This document shows, piece by piece, positions 1 to 13,029 of a stretch of DNA of 64,000 nucleotides. Both the position numbers and the translations under genes were made by a program. Under the pieces are notes generated by a model. That model had not been told where the DNA came from. It saw only the letters and a program-made list of their open reading frames with translations, and ran no database searches. The stretch lies in contig LSRX01000589.1 of NCBI GenBank assembly GCA_001939145.1, forward strand, positions 51,786 through 115,785. The letters are read 5' to 3'. The stretch comes from Symbiodinium microadriaticum. Lineage: Eukaryota; Sar; Dinophyceae; Suessiales; Symbiodiniaceae. Position 1 is the first letter of the stretch. Every line of letters starts with the position of its first letter.

Positions 1-818
1 GAAGAAGCCCGTCCTGAGTTTTTTCTTGTATGGGCAGCACGGGCTCTGGTTACAGGACGAAGCGGGCTGCTCCCAAAGCTGAGAGGTTTCCCGAACCCTG
101 GGGACAACGACAGGGCTTCTTCTGAGAAGCCTACTGTAGCTTTCACAGGCCTGGCTGTTGCTTTCCTCATTTTTCCCGGAAGTCAGGAAGTCACAAGCCC
201 CCCACCCAGACAGAAGAGCCGCAGCCAGTGCCTGCTCGTTCCGCGGATTTGCCAGCTATGTTTTCTATTGCAAAGCGATCAGCAAAAGCGTTGAGCTCCT
301 TGATTTCACCGCCACCGGCCAAGCCTCTTGGTTTTGGTCGCTGGGCCTTGCCGCACAGCTGTCATCAGCCGTGGCCACTAGCGAAGCGTCATAGGCAATC
401 AACTCGGCCCCTCATGTTGTTTCCCCTCGGCAATGTAGGCTCGGCTCCTCGAACTCGAGTAGCTCTCAGAACCTGGCAAAAGATGGTAGAATCAGAATGC
501 CTATGACGCCTCTCTTGACCCGGCCTTTTTTCGTCTAGACATGCGTGCGGCTTGTGTCGACAGGGCCTCTGCCACACCCTTCAGTAATGAAGCAGCACGA
601 GGCAGCATGGAGCAACATTCAGGAGACTTCCTTAAAAGGGACCTTTCAGGCTCGTCGAGTCAGCAACGGGCAGCGGGCTACGCGGAGAAGCGCTGGCCTC
701 CGGCATTTCGCCGTGGCCGTCACCATCTAACCTTGGCTGGAGAGCTCGCGGCAAACGAAAAGGCGTATGCCGCAGACGTGCCGGGAGCCACACATCGCGC
801 AACAAAGCTTGACTGGTG

Positions 819-866
819 AACAGGTGTGGGTGTGGGTGTGGGTGTGGGTGGGTGTGTGTGTGTGTG
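819..866. repeat. GT-rich microsatellite
   Basis: The tract runs GGTGTGGGTGTGG-type units into (GT)n. It lies in non-coding sequence, and the low-complexity reading frames across it are artefacts of the repeat. Confidence 0.9.
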
Positions 867-1182
867 TGGAATTCCTGTTCCTAAGGAAGACTCTCTTACA
901 TTCCAGCGGGTTTCCAGAATGCAGGGGGATGGAGGAGGCATACGAGGCTCCATCCAACGAAGCTCCTCGTATGACCTCAGGATATTCACAGGGACGCCTG
1001 TGAACGTACTTGCGAAGTTAAAAAACTGAACACTCTAAATCGATTCTGATGCTTCCTAAAAGCTTTCATTGACAATCCTGAAGTCTTCTTGAAGACATGC
1101 TGACCAGAGCTTGCTGTCCGAAGATTGCACAATTCACAACGTGAAGAGAGATGATGACGAGACAACCAGCCTTGACTGGGTA

Positions 1183-1510
<328 letters not shown>

Positions 1511-2973
1511 CCTGCACATGGCGACCATGGAGTGAGACCGAAAACTTACTGCAGGGCACCAGGGGCACTTGATGGTGCAACGAACCCTCGGTCAAGATGC
1601 CAGGATATGAGGTCTGATAAACCTCACGTACCGAGAGCGTAATTGCAACCAGAATATTGGCGGTGCCATGCGCCGTGCATTGCTTCCATAATGACGTGCT
1701 CGTCCTGCTGGTCGTCCATCGCAGTCATTCGTGCCGAGCCAGATCGCAGTTGGCAAAAGCCCAAGCCCGCGATAGCGGATGATAACGCCAACGCTGCCAA
1801 TCTGAAATCCATCATCCATCGGGATCACAGCGGTAGGGTGACATGTGCTCAAAGTGAGCTTCATCGGGATCATCAACTTTGCAAACTTCGGGAGCAGCTG
1901 TGCTGAACGTGACAATGTCGGTTGTAGTTTGATGACATTTCGGAAACGGCGGGGTTGAGGGTTCAGGCTTCAGGCAGTGAGGGATGCTGTGCGAGTGCTT
2001 GAGCAGTTTTGCCAGTGCAGTTGAGCTCTCCGCGACTTGTTGGGTTGCTTTTCGTTGGTTGTTGCCTGGCTTTCCCTGTATGTTCTAGCTTCTCCTTCCT
2101 TGTTGACTTGGTTACACTGCTTTAGCGGCACAGAAACACCGCTCGAGTCTGCTTTTGCCCCACCGTTTAGGCTGCCGGCAACTCCATATCCTCCTGCGCA
2201 TCTCTTTTATGCCACTGGTTCATGATCAGTTTCCACCTGCCAACTTTGCAGCTTTGCCTGTGGGAGGGGAGGGAAGGGGAAAGTTTCCACTCATGCTTGC
2301 ATGATTTTGCTTTAAGAATCGCCTTTTAACTCGTTTGCATGCAGCATGCATCACACGCGGTTTCATGTTCTTGTTGTAGATTTGAATCCGTCCCAACCTC
2401 CCTCCGACCCTGCTTGCTTGTTTGAACATGTTTGCTTGTTGCCTGTGCATCGCTGAAGTGTTACTAGTGCTCAATGTCCAGGCGGCCAAATCATAGGGAC
2501 CCTAAGAACAAGAAGAAGCAAGCCTTGTTATTCGAAAAAGGAGATGCCACCAAGCCAACATGGTGCTGCAAACAAGAGGGTTGAAGGTCGCTGCTAAGGG
2601 GGGGCCTCCTGTGGTCGGCCATGTGCTGACAATTCCCCTGCAGGCCAAGCCAGCCAACATGACCAGATTTCTTGACTTGGTGTGGTCTTGCCAGGTGATG
2701 TCCGAAACGACGGGTACTGGACTCAGAGGAGATTCCAGAAGCCTTCCAGAGACAATCCTTGGTCCTTGGCTTAAAGGCCGTCTGGGTAAGGGAATCGAGT
2801 GCGTTCACGGGGATCGGGCGTGTCGATCGGGGCCGCCATCCTTGTGGTGATAGTTGCCCGTGTGGGGCCTTCACATCTTCAGCGCGACAAGAGTGAGCGT
2901 GCCGGGTCGGACCTGTGAGCATCCATCACGGCGTCTTTTGACTTCCCCGGTTTTTTAACGGGATGCCTGGTAG

Positions 2974-5900
2974 TGGGGCTTCGCGACTGGTTCACCCCGG
3001 AGTCTCGAGGCGTGGAGCTCAACTTTCAGCGTGCTTCCGTCCACCTGGTCCACGACGTGAAACGCCTGGAGGACCAAAAGCCGCAGCCTCCAGCCGCACC
3101 TCTCCCGCTTCTTCCTCCGACTTCGGGTCTTTGGCTTCTCTTGGTCCTTCTCATTGGTCCTTTGCAGAGGACGGCGAGGACTTGAACGATGCGCTGCTGG
3201 ACTTCTTCGTGAAGCTGGGCCAGGCCAGGCAAGTACCGCCGCGCAAACCTTGGTGCCGCGCAAAGCTCTCCTTTATGGAAAACACACCTCTCTCCTTGGC
3301 GACGAGGCGCTGATCCCCAACGGAAGGCAGGAGACGGGCTTCAACGCAGGCGCGTGTCGTTCTGCATAGGCCACTGCTTTCTTTTTTTTTGGGGGGGGGA
3401 GGGGTGAAGTACCGAATGTTACACATTCCGGGCATTCTTGATTGCACGTATCACTTCCATGTTTCGTGTCTGTGTGCTCAAGGTTCTAGCATAGCAGAGT
3501 ATCTGGACTACAGCCCGTAGCTGTAAAAAGAGACACTTGCGTGCTTGTGTGCCTGTACGCTTTGCGAGGGTTCACACGCCCAAGTTACATCTCAAGGGGG
3601 GGGGGCGGTTGCAGCAGTTTCTTTCGGCAGGCCTTTCTCCTGTGGCGTACCTCGGCTCCTACTTCTATGGGATGCTGCAGAAGGGCCATGCCGGGAGCTC
3701 GGGCGCGCGCGCGAGCATGTGGCAAGCCCGGTGTGTGGGCCTGGGACCAAAGGCCTCGGATGGCCGAGCAGGCGCGAAGCTTCCAAACTGCGAGGGTGCG
3801 AAAGCGGCGGGGCGGGAGCGTTTCAACCCTGCGGAGGTCATGCGAACGTGGCCAACTGGGCCAAGCGGCGCCTGGGCAAAGGCGGCCTCTTCGCAGACCA
3901 GGCCGGCAAAAAGCAGAGGCGATGTGAAAGGAGAGGCAGGGAGGCGGCGACGAGTCGCAGGTGGGAGCCTTCGCAGTGCCCGTGAACGAGCTGCTCCGGG
4001 CCGGTTCTCTTGTGGAGAGCAAAGCCGGGAGCTCCGGTAGCCGCTCTTTTCGCTGCAAGGACTATATGGGGCGACAGCAAGAGAAGCACTGGTGGCTCGC
4101 GGTGCTCGTGAACCCGCGAGGAGGACCGCGGATGCCGGGGGGGCGGGGTTTTTCACTTCCCCCGCTTCTGTCTGAGGCTGCCCCAATCAGGGCCCCGTTC
4201 AGGAGGCCACTCACTCCTGAGTCTTTGGTTGCCCCCTGAGTTGGGTCCCAACCTCTCCGCCATCCATGGCAACCGAGGGTGTGAGTGTGGCCTGCCTTGA
4301 CTCCTTCGCACGTCTGGGGCCTGGCCAGGGCAAAACGGTAAAGGCTCTGCTTAGAGAGGTGGTTCCGTCTTCCGTAGAGTCGCGGTTCGCCTTTTGCAAG
4401 GCACAGGAATGCGGTACAAACCTCCCAGGTCAGCTGCAGAGCGTTGTTGCATGGAGCTGTGAAGGGTTTAAGACTTTAGTGCTTTAGTGACTCGCTGGCT
4501 CCGGCAGGCGTGCTTTGAAAGATGGTACGATTGAGGTGGGACAGGACGTGACCGCTGTGCAACGCAGTTTTAAGTATGCGCCAGAGAGGCTTACTCGGTA
4601 GAGATCAGCAGCTTCTCGCGCTCGGGCTTCGTGGCAGCTTCCCCGGATCATCATCCCAGATCACCCCCATTACTCACTGCCCATAGGCCGTACGACACTA
4701 TAAGATGTATAGCCTTTGCTCTGCCAATCAAGGCGCTGGTCGGCTTTCGGGCTCAGGAGCCCCGCTTGGTCTCTGAGAGAGTCTGAGAGTACCGGCGCAG
4801 CGTGACCGGGCGCTCTTTTGAAAGCGCTCCTCCTTCAGAAGACTTCAAGCGCTCCTTGCCATGGGGAGCTCTGAGAGGGCCATTTTTCTCCTCAGGGCGA
4901 CGGCTCTCTGGGGCCGCTGGTGGACCCGCGGCTCTCCCGGCTGCAGGCCTTCGACGCTCCGAAGCCCTCCCAAGCCGAACCAGCGAGCGCGCGATGGCCC
5001 CCACCCTGTGGGCTCCTGTCGGCTCAGTTTGGGCACCGCATCATCAAGGAGCCTGAGTTGGACCTCAAGGACTTGGCGGCAGCTGTTCCAAGGCCCGGAA
5101 GGACGCAGACGTGTGCTGTCGGAAAGGTCCGGAACTACGGCGACTTCGGGGTGCCAGGGGTCCTCGAGGGGACCCTGGAGTTTGCCTTCGACTCCTCGAC
5201 GAGGCCGTTCCGAAGCGAAGACTCTTCGAAGCAGCCTAGCCATGGCTGGAAAACAGCGATGTGATGCCATGTGTGAGGATCTGCGGCGACTACATGCTGC
5301 ACTACGGCGGCGTTGCTGAGTGCGATGCTGAGCTGCCGCGCACACTCTCTTTCGCTTCAGCGCGCGAATTTCGAGGTACAAGCCTGCGATCAAGCTGGAG
5401 CTCCGCAGAGAGCCCAACCAGTCACAGCAGCAGGTCTCCCGGTTGCTGGCCGGTTACTGCGGGAAGGCAGGGGCCCTTCTCTGAGTGTCGCAGAATGTCC
5501 ATAATTGGTCCCTTTTCTTCAGCGGAGGAGTGGGAGCTGGCGAACCCGGAGACGCCTTACAAAGACAGCCTGATTGCTGGGGCGCTGCAGCTGGCAGACA
5601 CACCTCAACAGGCGGGAGACCGAGTCGGCTTGCACTGGCTGCGTTCCGGCTTCAAAACCAGGAAAGTGCCCACGACTGTGGCTTCTTCATCCTGGAGCAG
5701 GCCCGAACCGAAGTAGATTTCTCGGCCGGGAGTGGGAGCTCATGCCGGGCTATGCAGGTGCTCCGGCTGCTGCAGCTCAGCCCCACAGCTCTGAGGTCTT
5801 TGGCACAGAGGTCAACCGAGGCCTCCGCGGCTTCTGCCTCCCTTGCTCTGCTCATCGCGGATGGTCGCAGGATGTTGCGGGCTTGCCTTGGCCAGCACAG

Positions 5901-6756
5901 AGGGAGGTGGCCGCTGGGACACAACGGACACACCGACTCTGCGGTTCACGGGCTTTTCCTTTTTTCTGGTACAGTGAAAGCCTCAAGGCCTCAAGTCCCA
6001 AGCAAGGTGAAGCGGAAGAAGAAGCTGCGGGAGGTGACCGCGGACTTGTTTGTGGCAGCGCGCCGCCAGGCTCCCGTGCACCGCTGATTGCCCTGCGGGG
6101 AAGTGCTGTAGCACATTCTGCCCAAGTGCAGGGCACCGGGGACGTGGAGGTGCTACTCAAGCAGGATGAGGCCCTCTTGCAAGGTCTTGTGCCGTCTCAT
6201 GTACCAGCTTGTGGGCCTGAGCCGACATCAATCTAACGAGTCGTAAAGCTTGCCAGAGGTCCTGCGCAAGAAGCTGCTGCTCGCCATGTGGGAAGGCATC
6301 ATGAGTCATGAGGGGAAAGCATGGACTCTTGTGACGCTCGCGAGCAGATCTTGAGCAGATCCGGAGGCCCGTACTTTGCCAAAGCAGTCGCGAACCTGAT
6401 CGGCATGGATCCGGGACCTCTTCCCGACTCTCTTGCTGCGGTCAGCCTTTTGCGTCTCCAGGGCTGCATGTGACTCGTGCTTTCTCCGGCACCGCTCAGG
6501 AAATCCCGACTCTACCCAAAGAAGAGGAGGCAAAGAAGCACGAAGCGGAGGAGGAATCTGAGTCGGACAGCAGCGCGAGGACGGATGATGACGGATGCAG
6601 TCTCCTGCGCGGCCGTGAAAGCCGGAAGTTCTGGAGCTGTCAGGAGCAGCAGCAGCCATCGAAGCAGCAGCCAGGGCCTTGGTTGGAAGCGGCATCGCCG
6701 GCGCACCTGAAGCGAAGATAAACCCCAAGAATTTGGTGAACTTCAACCCCATGTAG
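2974..6756 (+). CDS. Ulp1/SENP-like SUMO protease (peptidase C48), multi-exon
   Basis: The Ulp1/SENP (C48) family cleaves SUMO precursors and removes SUMO from proteins. Family landmarks appear in order on +. Exon 2974-3071 ends in DVKRLE and continues at 3170-3228 as DGEDLNDALLDFFVKLGQ, matching the family's LND-hydrophobic start. AYLGSYFYGML ends at 3684, and ANVANWAKRRL lies in 3837-3895. VGAFAVPVN begins at 3961 and splices to KHWWLAVLVN (4084-4118), which holds the catalytic His at 4087-4089. ESAHDCGFFILEQ carries the nucleophile Cys at 5677-5679, followed by VLRLLQLSPTALRSLAQ (5757-5809). Donors include GC (3229, 3685) and GA (3072, 3896, 3988). The 1.5 kb between His and Cys holds further coding-like sequence, so the domain seems to carry a large insertion; the catalytic Asp was not placed. 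Acidic and Ala-rich exons (6499-6580, and one ending NLVNFNPM, stop 6754-6756) are assigned here tentatively. The first exon was not found. Confidence 0.72.
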
Positions 6757-6881
6757 CTCATTCTGTGGCACAGATGCACGTGTTCCGTGCGAAGCGCCGT
6801 GTATTGCGCCATGCACGTGCTAGCATGTGAGCCACCACGTGTTTTGTACGAAACGTGTTACGCAATGGCATGGGTCTTGAG

Positions 6882-8228
6882 GCAGTGCTTCCTCGAGCCG
6901 CAGCCGGAAGCGGAAGCACGAGGAGAGCCGCAGCCGCAGCAGGCGCGGCAGCACCGCCCCTCACGGAAGTGCGCCCCCTCTCACCGCTCTTCAGGAAGCG
7001 GGCTCGCAAGGAGCGGAAGGAGGGCCACGGGCACCGAGCCGAGCGCCCGGCCCGGCCGCCCCCGCCGCCCAGCTTCACCAAGGAGGACCTCCAAGGCGAG
7101 GACCGGCGGAGTTTTTTGGGCAGTGGCCGTGTCAGTCCCCCCGTGCGCGTGCTTCTTTCAGGCTATCCGTCCAAGACCCTGCGGAACCTCTGCGTGCAGT
7201 ACAAGGCGGGAAGCGCGCCTTGCTTCGCTCGACGGCGTTCTCGGGCCTCGGCGGTCTTCTGCGCAGTATACGCCCTTTGCCCTTGCAGGTGCTTCCTCCG
7301 GGCATGGTGGAGCGCACGGACTTGTTGAAGGCCTTGGAGCGCCTGGCCATCGTGAAGCACGCGGTTCCGGCCGGTACGGCGGCGGCTGCCAAGGCGGTGG
7401 GGGATCGCCTCGCAGGTGCCGCCCGGCCCGATCTTCCGAGCTTCACGACGGACGACCTGGACACCATGCCGATCAGCAAGCTGAAGATGTTTTGCATTCA
7501 GTTCGGCCGGCTCCCTTCGGGCTCCCTGGAAAAGTCCGACTTGAAGAAAGCCCTGGCTCCTTTAGCCAAGCCTTCCACAAAGCCAAAGCAGGCCTTCAGC
7601 GGCAATGGGACAGCCGCTGGCCATAGCCACCACCACCACAAGAAGAGGGCGCTTCCCAGCTTCACTGCCACTGAGCTGGACACGATGCCCATCAGTCGGC
7701 TGAAGAGCTACTGCATCCAGTATGGCAAGATGCCCCACGGTCCCGTGGAGCGCACGGACTTGGTGGCCCTCTTGAAGCCCTTCGCGGGCGCTGGAGTGGG
7801 AGCAGTGGGAGCGCCCTCGGTGCCGGGGGCGCTGGGCCCAGGCTCTGCGGCCACAGCAACGAGCTTCGGCTCCCAAGCGAGTTCCGCCAAGCTGGCAGAG
7901 GCAGGGGCTCCACGATGGTATGCTTCCAAACTAAACCCTCAACGATTCCTGAAGTTGTCCTTACTTGCCGACGTCATCTGATTCTGGCTCCGATGTCCTT
8001 CCCGAAAGCCTTCCCTGATCTTTCACTCAACCCCTCGTTTTTCATGGGCCTTTCCTTTCGTGGGAGGCCGACAGCTTCGTCCTGGAGGACCTGAAGACCA
8101 TGAGCCCGGGTCTTGGTGACGAGCAGCAGCGAGAAGAATGTCGATAGTTGGGGTTGCAGTCACCGCCACGCCGCCGCCAGAGCGCACTGCTGCTACGGCT
8201 GCCACCAGCACCACCAGCATGATCACGC

Positions 8229-8301
<73 letters not shown>

Positions 8302-8427
8302 CCGCCATCATCATCACTGCCATCACCATTACCGCCATCATCACCACCATCATCGGCATCGCCATCGCCATCGCGATCACCATCACCATCATCATCATCA
8401 TCATCATCAACATCAACATCATCACCG

Positions 8428-8482
<55 letters not shown>

Positions 8483-8768
8483 CCACACCAGCAGCATCCT
8501 CATCGTCAGCATCACGAACCTCGTCGTCATTACTAGCGTCATGAGCATCATACCCTCATCAACATCAGTTAAACAAAGTTTTTCATTAAGTAAACAGAGC
8601 GCTGATTTCCAATCAATCTCAGGCATGAAGACGCTGAAGACGTTCTGTCTCAAGCACAAGGTCATGCCCCATGGACCCGTGGAGAAGTGTGACCTGCAGA
8701 AAGCACTGGAGCCGTTCGCCAGAAAATGTGTCTGCATGCCTCCTGCCCTGAGATCGCCCAGGTCCTGA
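6882..8768 (+). CDS. Protein with four SAP-like repeats, multi-exon
   Basis: Four copies of a ~43-residue unit are readable, with consensus PSFTxxDLDTMPISKLK then FCIQxGxxPxGPVER and DLxxALxPxA. Copy 1 is split over exons near 7060-7108, 7162-7204 and from 7289. Copies 2 and 3 lie unsplit in the exon running to about 7916. Copy 4 is split by the intron 8104-8622 (GC donor, AG acceptor). The helix-turn-helix spacing and the G-P-xxxE+xDL end resemble SAP motifs, which bind DNA or RNA, so a nucleic-acid role is an inference. An upstream exon (6882 to about 6945) is Arg/Ser/Lys rich, like nuclear RS segments. Copies 2 and 3 are joined by a Gly/Ala linker with a short His run. The stop is 8766-8768. 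The first exon was not identified. It is not clear that this gene is separate from the protease upstream, but a stop at 6754 argues that it is. Confidence 0.62.
8228..8483. repeat. ATG/ATC trinucleotide array inside an intron
   Basis: An imperfect (GAT/ATC)n array switches strand polarity at about 8268: GATGAT before, CATCAT after, with GCCATC-type interruptions. It fills most of the 519-nt intron between the halves of the fourth SAP-like repeat. Met-, His-, Ser- and Asp-homopolymer frames across it are artefacts. Confidence 0.92.
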
Positions 8769-9315
8769 TGCTACTATATCATGTGGTGCAGGGCCAGTCA
8801 GATGCAACACTTTGATCTCCCCGCTGCAGTCCTGTACTTCTCAAGGTGTCGGAATGTTAGGCACGAGACCCGTCAACCTGCCATCATGCCATGTTGGCCA
8901 ACAACAGACAGTCACAGAAACGCTTCCAGTTGCAGGGCTGTGAAGTTGCAAGCTGCAAGCTCAGTCAAGTGTATTCTTGGGAGCTGGATCGCTATGAGCC
9001 ACCATTACGATGGCCACAAGACGATCTGCACGCCCGAAGACAAGGCTCCAAGCCGCTTTCAAGCATGTATCTACAGACAAATCATGGCTTTCCTGCCAGG
9101 GAGTCGCCGGGCGCTTGGGTGGGCACACGTGGAACATCATCACTAACAGCATCTTGTCAAAATCTGTGGCTTCTCCAGCTGGGAGCATAATGTGGGAGCA
9201 CATGGGAGCATAGCAGGTGACGAGCACGAGCTCTACCTCACACAGGCACGCAGCATCCCGTCTGCACTGGCTCCAGGCTTTGAGGCTGAGAGCCTTGCCA
9301 TGCCGTGTTTTCTGA
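8769..9315. other. Intergenic stretch, nothing recognised
   Basis: This lies downstream of the SAP-repeat gene. Open frames on both strands (121 codons + at 8781, 88 codons - at 8961) lack recognisable motifs or consistent splice junctions. It may contain the 3' UTR of the preceding gene. Confidence 0.4.
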
Positions 9316-9317
9316 GG

Positions 9318-9975
9318 CCGTGATCACTACATCAACGACAAAGGCGAGATCACCTCTGTGTGGTTCGACAGACGCAGGCCTGGCCACGGAATGTCGCGGA
9401 AACTCCGGTTGTGTTTGCTGAGCTTTGTGCTGAGGAGGGTTCCGCACTCGGTCCGCGGCCTCGAAGGGGCGAACTGGAGCCCGAAGCCCAAAGTGAGAAG
9501 TTTGCAGAAATCTCTGAGACCGTCTGACCTCGTCCTGAAGGTGCTAATGTCAAGGAGAGCCTGCTGTGTCCAGGCGCCCGGTCTGCAAAGGTTAGACATT
9601 CAAGGGGTGAGCCTTGTCTCCAAACAGGAACGCCTCAAGGGCCTCCTTCGAAAACTCCGCGGAATCAGCTCTTGCAGGCACCAGCTCTCGCCAGGAGTTC
9701 TTCCCTTTTCCACCCGCTTCCGGGAGGCCTCGGCTCCCCGGGACTTCGCCTTGTACACCGCGCGGCGGCGCGAGGCGCCGGAGGGCGCTTGGCACGGATC
9801 AGGCCCGGCTCCCTCCCTCTTGCCGACAACAAAAGCCCCTGCGCGCGCTCTTTGCCAGGCGAGGCTGCGCGACTCCTGGACGCCGAGAGAGCCCAAGGCC
9901 GGGGCCGATTCAGCCGCGGCCAAGCGGCGAAGCTCCGAGTGCCTCTCCAGAGAGTTGGAGTCCAGTTGGAGTAGG
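9318..9975 (+). CDS. Candidate exons of an unidentified gene
   Basis: Two segments have coding-like composition on +: one around 9324-9365 (HYINDKGEITSVWFD) with an in-phase neighbour at 9367-9525 rich in Glu/Ala/Pro, and one at 9857-9972 (EAARLLDAERAQ, Arg/Gln r ich). All three frames stay open over parts of this GC-rich stretch, so frame choice is weak. They may be 5' exons of the gene ending at 12150. No family is recognised. Confidence 0.25.
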
Positions 9976-10533
9976 CAAAGTTTCACTGGCTGAAGGCGAC
10001 GAGGCTGAGTCGCATCCCCCCATACATGCTGTTACTGCTGAAACACTCCGCTCAACAGATAAGGGGGAGAGTTGGACTCCATGTTGCAGGCCCACGTCTT
10101 CTGCCTGAGCATGGCAAACACTATCTGCAGTCCAACCTTTCTCGGCAACAGTGTCTAACCCACCCGTTGGTAGGATGAAAGGATTGCTTAGTCCTGTCGT
10201 GGCATTTCACGTTTCAGAAGTGCTTCCCAATCCTGGTGCGAGAGTTCCAGCTGGCAAAATGGGCTGCTGCGCATCTCCCCAGCTCCATTGGTGAGCAGGC
10301 GTCGCTGGCACAGTTGCCAAAGCCCTCAGCTGCCCTGGAAACCTCTGCCCTTCGCATGGGTCGATTTCCACTTTACAGACCGCAGCGCCAAACCAGACAG
10401 CAGTTTTCTGGCTGATCGCTCACTTTTCTTTGGCAGCACATTGCCAACTTTGCGGGCTCCGTTGTTTTTTTTTTGTCCTGTTAGTTCCAACACAATTTCT
10501 CTGAAACTTGCCTGTGCTCGTTTTGTCTAATCC

Positions 10534-12150
10534 GACGAGTCGTTGCGGGACATGCGGGTGATCTTGCACTCTTTCCCGGTGCTGCGGACTTCGCACGCAG
10601 AGACCTGATTGCCCGCGCACACAGGTCCCAAGTTGTTGGGGTTCATGTTGTGCCTCAGCCACCGACGAGTGGGTGCCGCTGCGAGCCCGAAGGCGCGCGA
10701 CCAAGTCAGCAGAAAACAATTGATTCAAATCTGACTCGGTCATGGAGCCCCCACACAACCTCCAGCGGAGAAGTACAAGGGTTTGTTGGCTGCTTGCTAT
10801 CTGAACCCACCTTGAAGTTTGAGCACATTTTGCGTATCATCTGCAGCTCAAAGAAAAGGCCTGGGGAAGCCTGGGTCTATCCTAACGCCAGTTGGTCCTC
10901 GTTTCTGAAGCTGGCTGCCCACGATCAAGATCTCACTGTTGCCAAGATGGAGCAAGCACAAAGCCAGCATCATGCCGCAGGCTGCTTTGAGAGGAGGGAA
11001 GGGGGCAGCCGCGCAGGTCGTGGATCGCAAGGAGTGGACGCCGCGGCGTGGAGAAGCGCGAAGGGAGCTGAAGCCCCCGCGAGAGGAGGACTCCCGCCAG
11101 GCCTCATCGTGACGAAGCGCGCATCGGCATGAAACCGGCTGCCAGGAGATGTTCAGCTCCGTGGGACAGCTGCGCGCCGAGTCGCACATTGACGTGCAGC
11201 AGGGCAGCTTCGCGCAGCAGCTGGGGAGCTCCCGCGAAAGTTGCGATGTTTCAGGAGCCTCGAAATTTTTGGCACTGTACCGGATTGTGCCGTCATGTCC
11301 TGCTTCCGGCCGCCAGGAAGTGGACTGCCGGCTGCCCTCTTGTCCCACCGCAGTTCTGTCGGCACTCCGAGGCAGGGCATCTATTTTACTTGGGTTGAGC
11401 ATAGGCTGAGCGTGGTTGTCGGGTCTGCTCTGTGTGTCTTACAGCTCCTGCCGCTTTTCAATTTGCTGTGGCTTTGGGGTTTTGGACCAGCAGTTGTTCC
11501 GTTTATCGTCTGTGTTGCCCCCCGAAGCCCCTTTATGTGTTGGTGCAGTATGCTCCACAGGAGCGATTCGTGTCTTGATTTTGAGTTGGGGTTCCCCAAC
11601 ATTGGAGCTTTGATTGTTGCACTCTACTGACACACGGACACATGGCAACAAGGTGCGCTCGTAGTGAATCGGTCTCGATTTGCGCGATAAGGCCAAGAGT
11701 TGCAGTGAGAAGAAACCGGATTAGCCGTGCTGCTTGCGGCATCTTAGGGCTGGCCTGTCGCAGGCTCCCGGAGCAGCGGGTGAACCACTCGCAGAGCACC
11801 TCGGGCCCACAGTAAGACGAGCTAGAATCGCAGAGAGTCAGCGCCACTTCGCGATGCCGAAAATGAGGTCGGATCGAAAGCTTCGCTCAACGAGAGATCA
11901 GCAACTGGGCGCTCGGAGACGACAAGCGGCTCGGCCCTGTAAGAACCTCCTGGGGGGGCTTGGCTTCCCTCTGCTTTGTGTTCTCTGTCTTCTTGGGCCA
12001 GTTCTGGGCAGAGCGGAGGGTTTCGTGGACGCGCATGGCCCGAGGCTCTTGAGAAAGGATCCTTTTTGCATGCGGCCGATGCAGCAGCCCAACAACTCCG
12101 GTGTCAAGTACGACATCATCACCAACGAGCGTAGCAAGTTCTGGTACTAG
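10534..12150 (+). CDS. Unidentified multi-exon protein (3' part)
   Basis: Several short + strand exons have junctions in plausible phase: about 10534-10605 (DESLRDMRVILHSFPVL), 10659-10712 (ATDEWVPLRARRR), 11017-11100 (exactly 28 codons, VVDRKEWTPRRGEARREL, GC donor), 11146 to about 11240 (EMFSSVGQLRAESHIDVQQ), 11764-11811 (LPEQRVNHSQSTSGP, GTAAG donor), about 11873-11940 (EISNWALGDDKRLGP) and 12019-12150. The last exon reads GVKYDIITNERSKFWY before the stop. The protein is basic and Arg/Glu rich. The YDI-x-TNE tail resembles C-termini seen in some ciliary proteins, but that is only an impression. The phase between the 11764 exon and the next does not resolve, so one junction is wrong or an exon is missing. 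Confidence 0.5.
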
Positions 12151-12297
12151 CGCACATCCTGTACATAGCACGCAGCCCATGAGACAAGATGTCGGCGTGG
12201 CACATCTGACATCTGCGATTCCGAAGGAATCGTCGAAAAACGGGCGTGGGAGCCTTTGGTTCCAGTTTTCAGCTGTCACTGGGTTGCAGGTGAAAAC

Positions 12298-12347
12298 CCT
12301 TAAGCCCCTAAACCGCCTAAACCCTATAAACCTTAAGCCCCGCATTC
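12298..12347. repeat. Degenerate telomere-like CCCTAAA tract
   Basis: Tandem variants of CCCTAAAC/CCTTAAGC fill about 50 bases. The CCCTAAA/TTTAGGG unit is the telomere repeat of dinoflagellates and plants. Internal position and degeneration indicate an interstitial relic, not a chromosome end. Similar short tracts occur at 12930-12957, 14693-14740 and 42908-42925. Confidence 0.75.
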
Positions 12348-13029
12348 TGTCGGTCTCATTTTTTGGGGTCTCAGAGTTTGGCATCGCTGTGTTTTGAGTT
12401 CGAGACTTGGCAGACTTGGCAGACTTGAGAGTGAGATGGCATCACATCTTCAGAGGCAGCATCACAAGGAATCAGCAACGAGATGATGTGTCATTTGGGG
12501 AGCAACAGGTGTTGCCACAGAAAAGTGTTGAAGTCATCGGAAGTCGTTGAGGTAGCAGAGGAAACCCCAACCCTGACTGAGTTCTTGTGGTCAGCACACC
12601 CCTAGGTGTGGAAATGTGTGACCACGCAGCACAGTGAGAAGCTACCGGAGTAGACACTGTTCGACAACTTTACGCAGACATGGGAGTAGAGAGTTCAGAC
12701 CTGTGAAGTACCGCTGCAAGTCTTGGACACGTGGCGCTGCTGCAGGAGCGCCTTTCCCGAAATGTAAGGCAAGAGACCCGTCAAGTTATGGAAGTATTTT
12801 ACGTGCAGTCCACTTCATTGTGATGCAGCACTTGTGTGAGACGACTCCGAAGGCGAAGTCCCACGAGGCCAATCAGATTCCAAGTGAAGTTGTTGGTGGA
12901 ACTAAGCTGGAGATTTCCTTCATGCTAGGGCTTAAACCCTAAACCCTAACCGCTAAACTTGTGAGGGGCACGTTCCGGAATGACGGGCATGCAATGCATG
13001 CATCAAAAATAATTAGAATACGCTTCAAA

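Noticed and set aside
8042-8737. 231-codon minus-strand frame with Met and His homopolymers, plus Ser, His and Asp runs in other frames
   Set aside because: Produced by the ATC/GAT array, and it overlaps exons of the SAP-repeat gene on the other strand.
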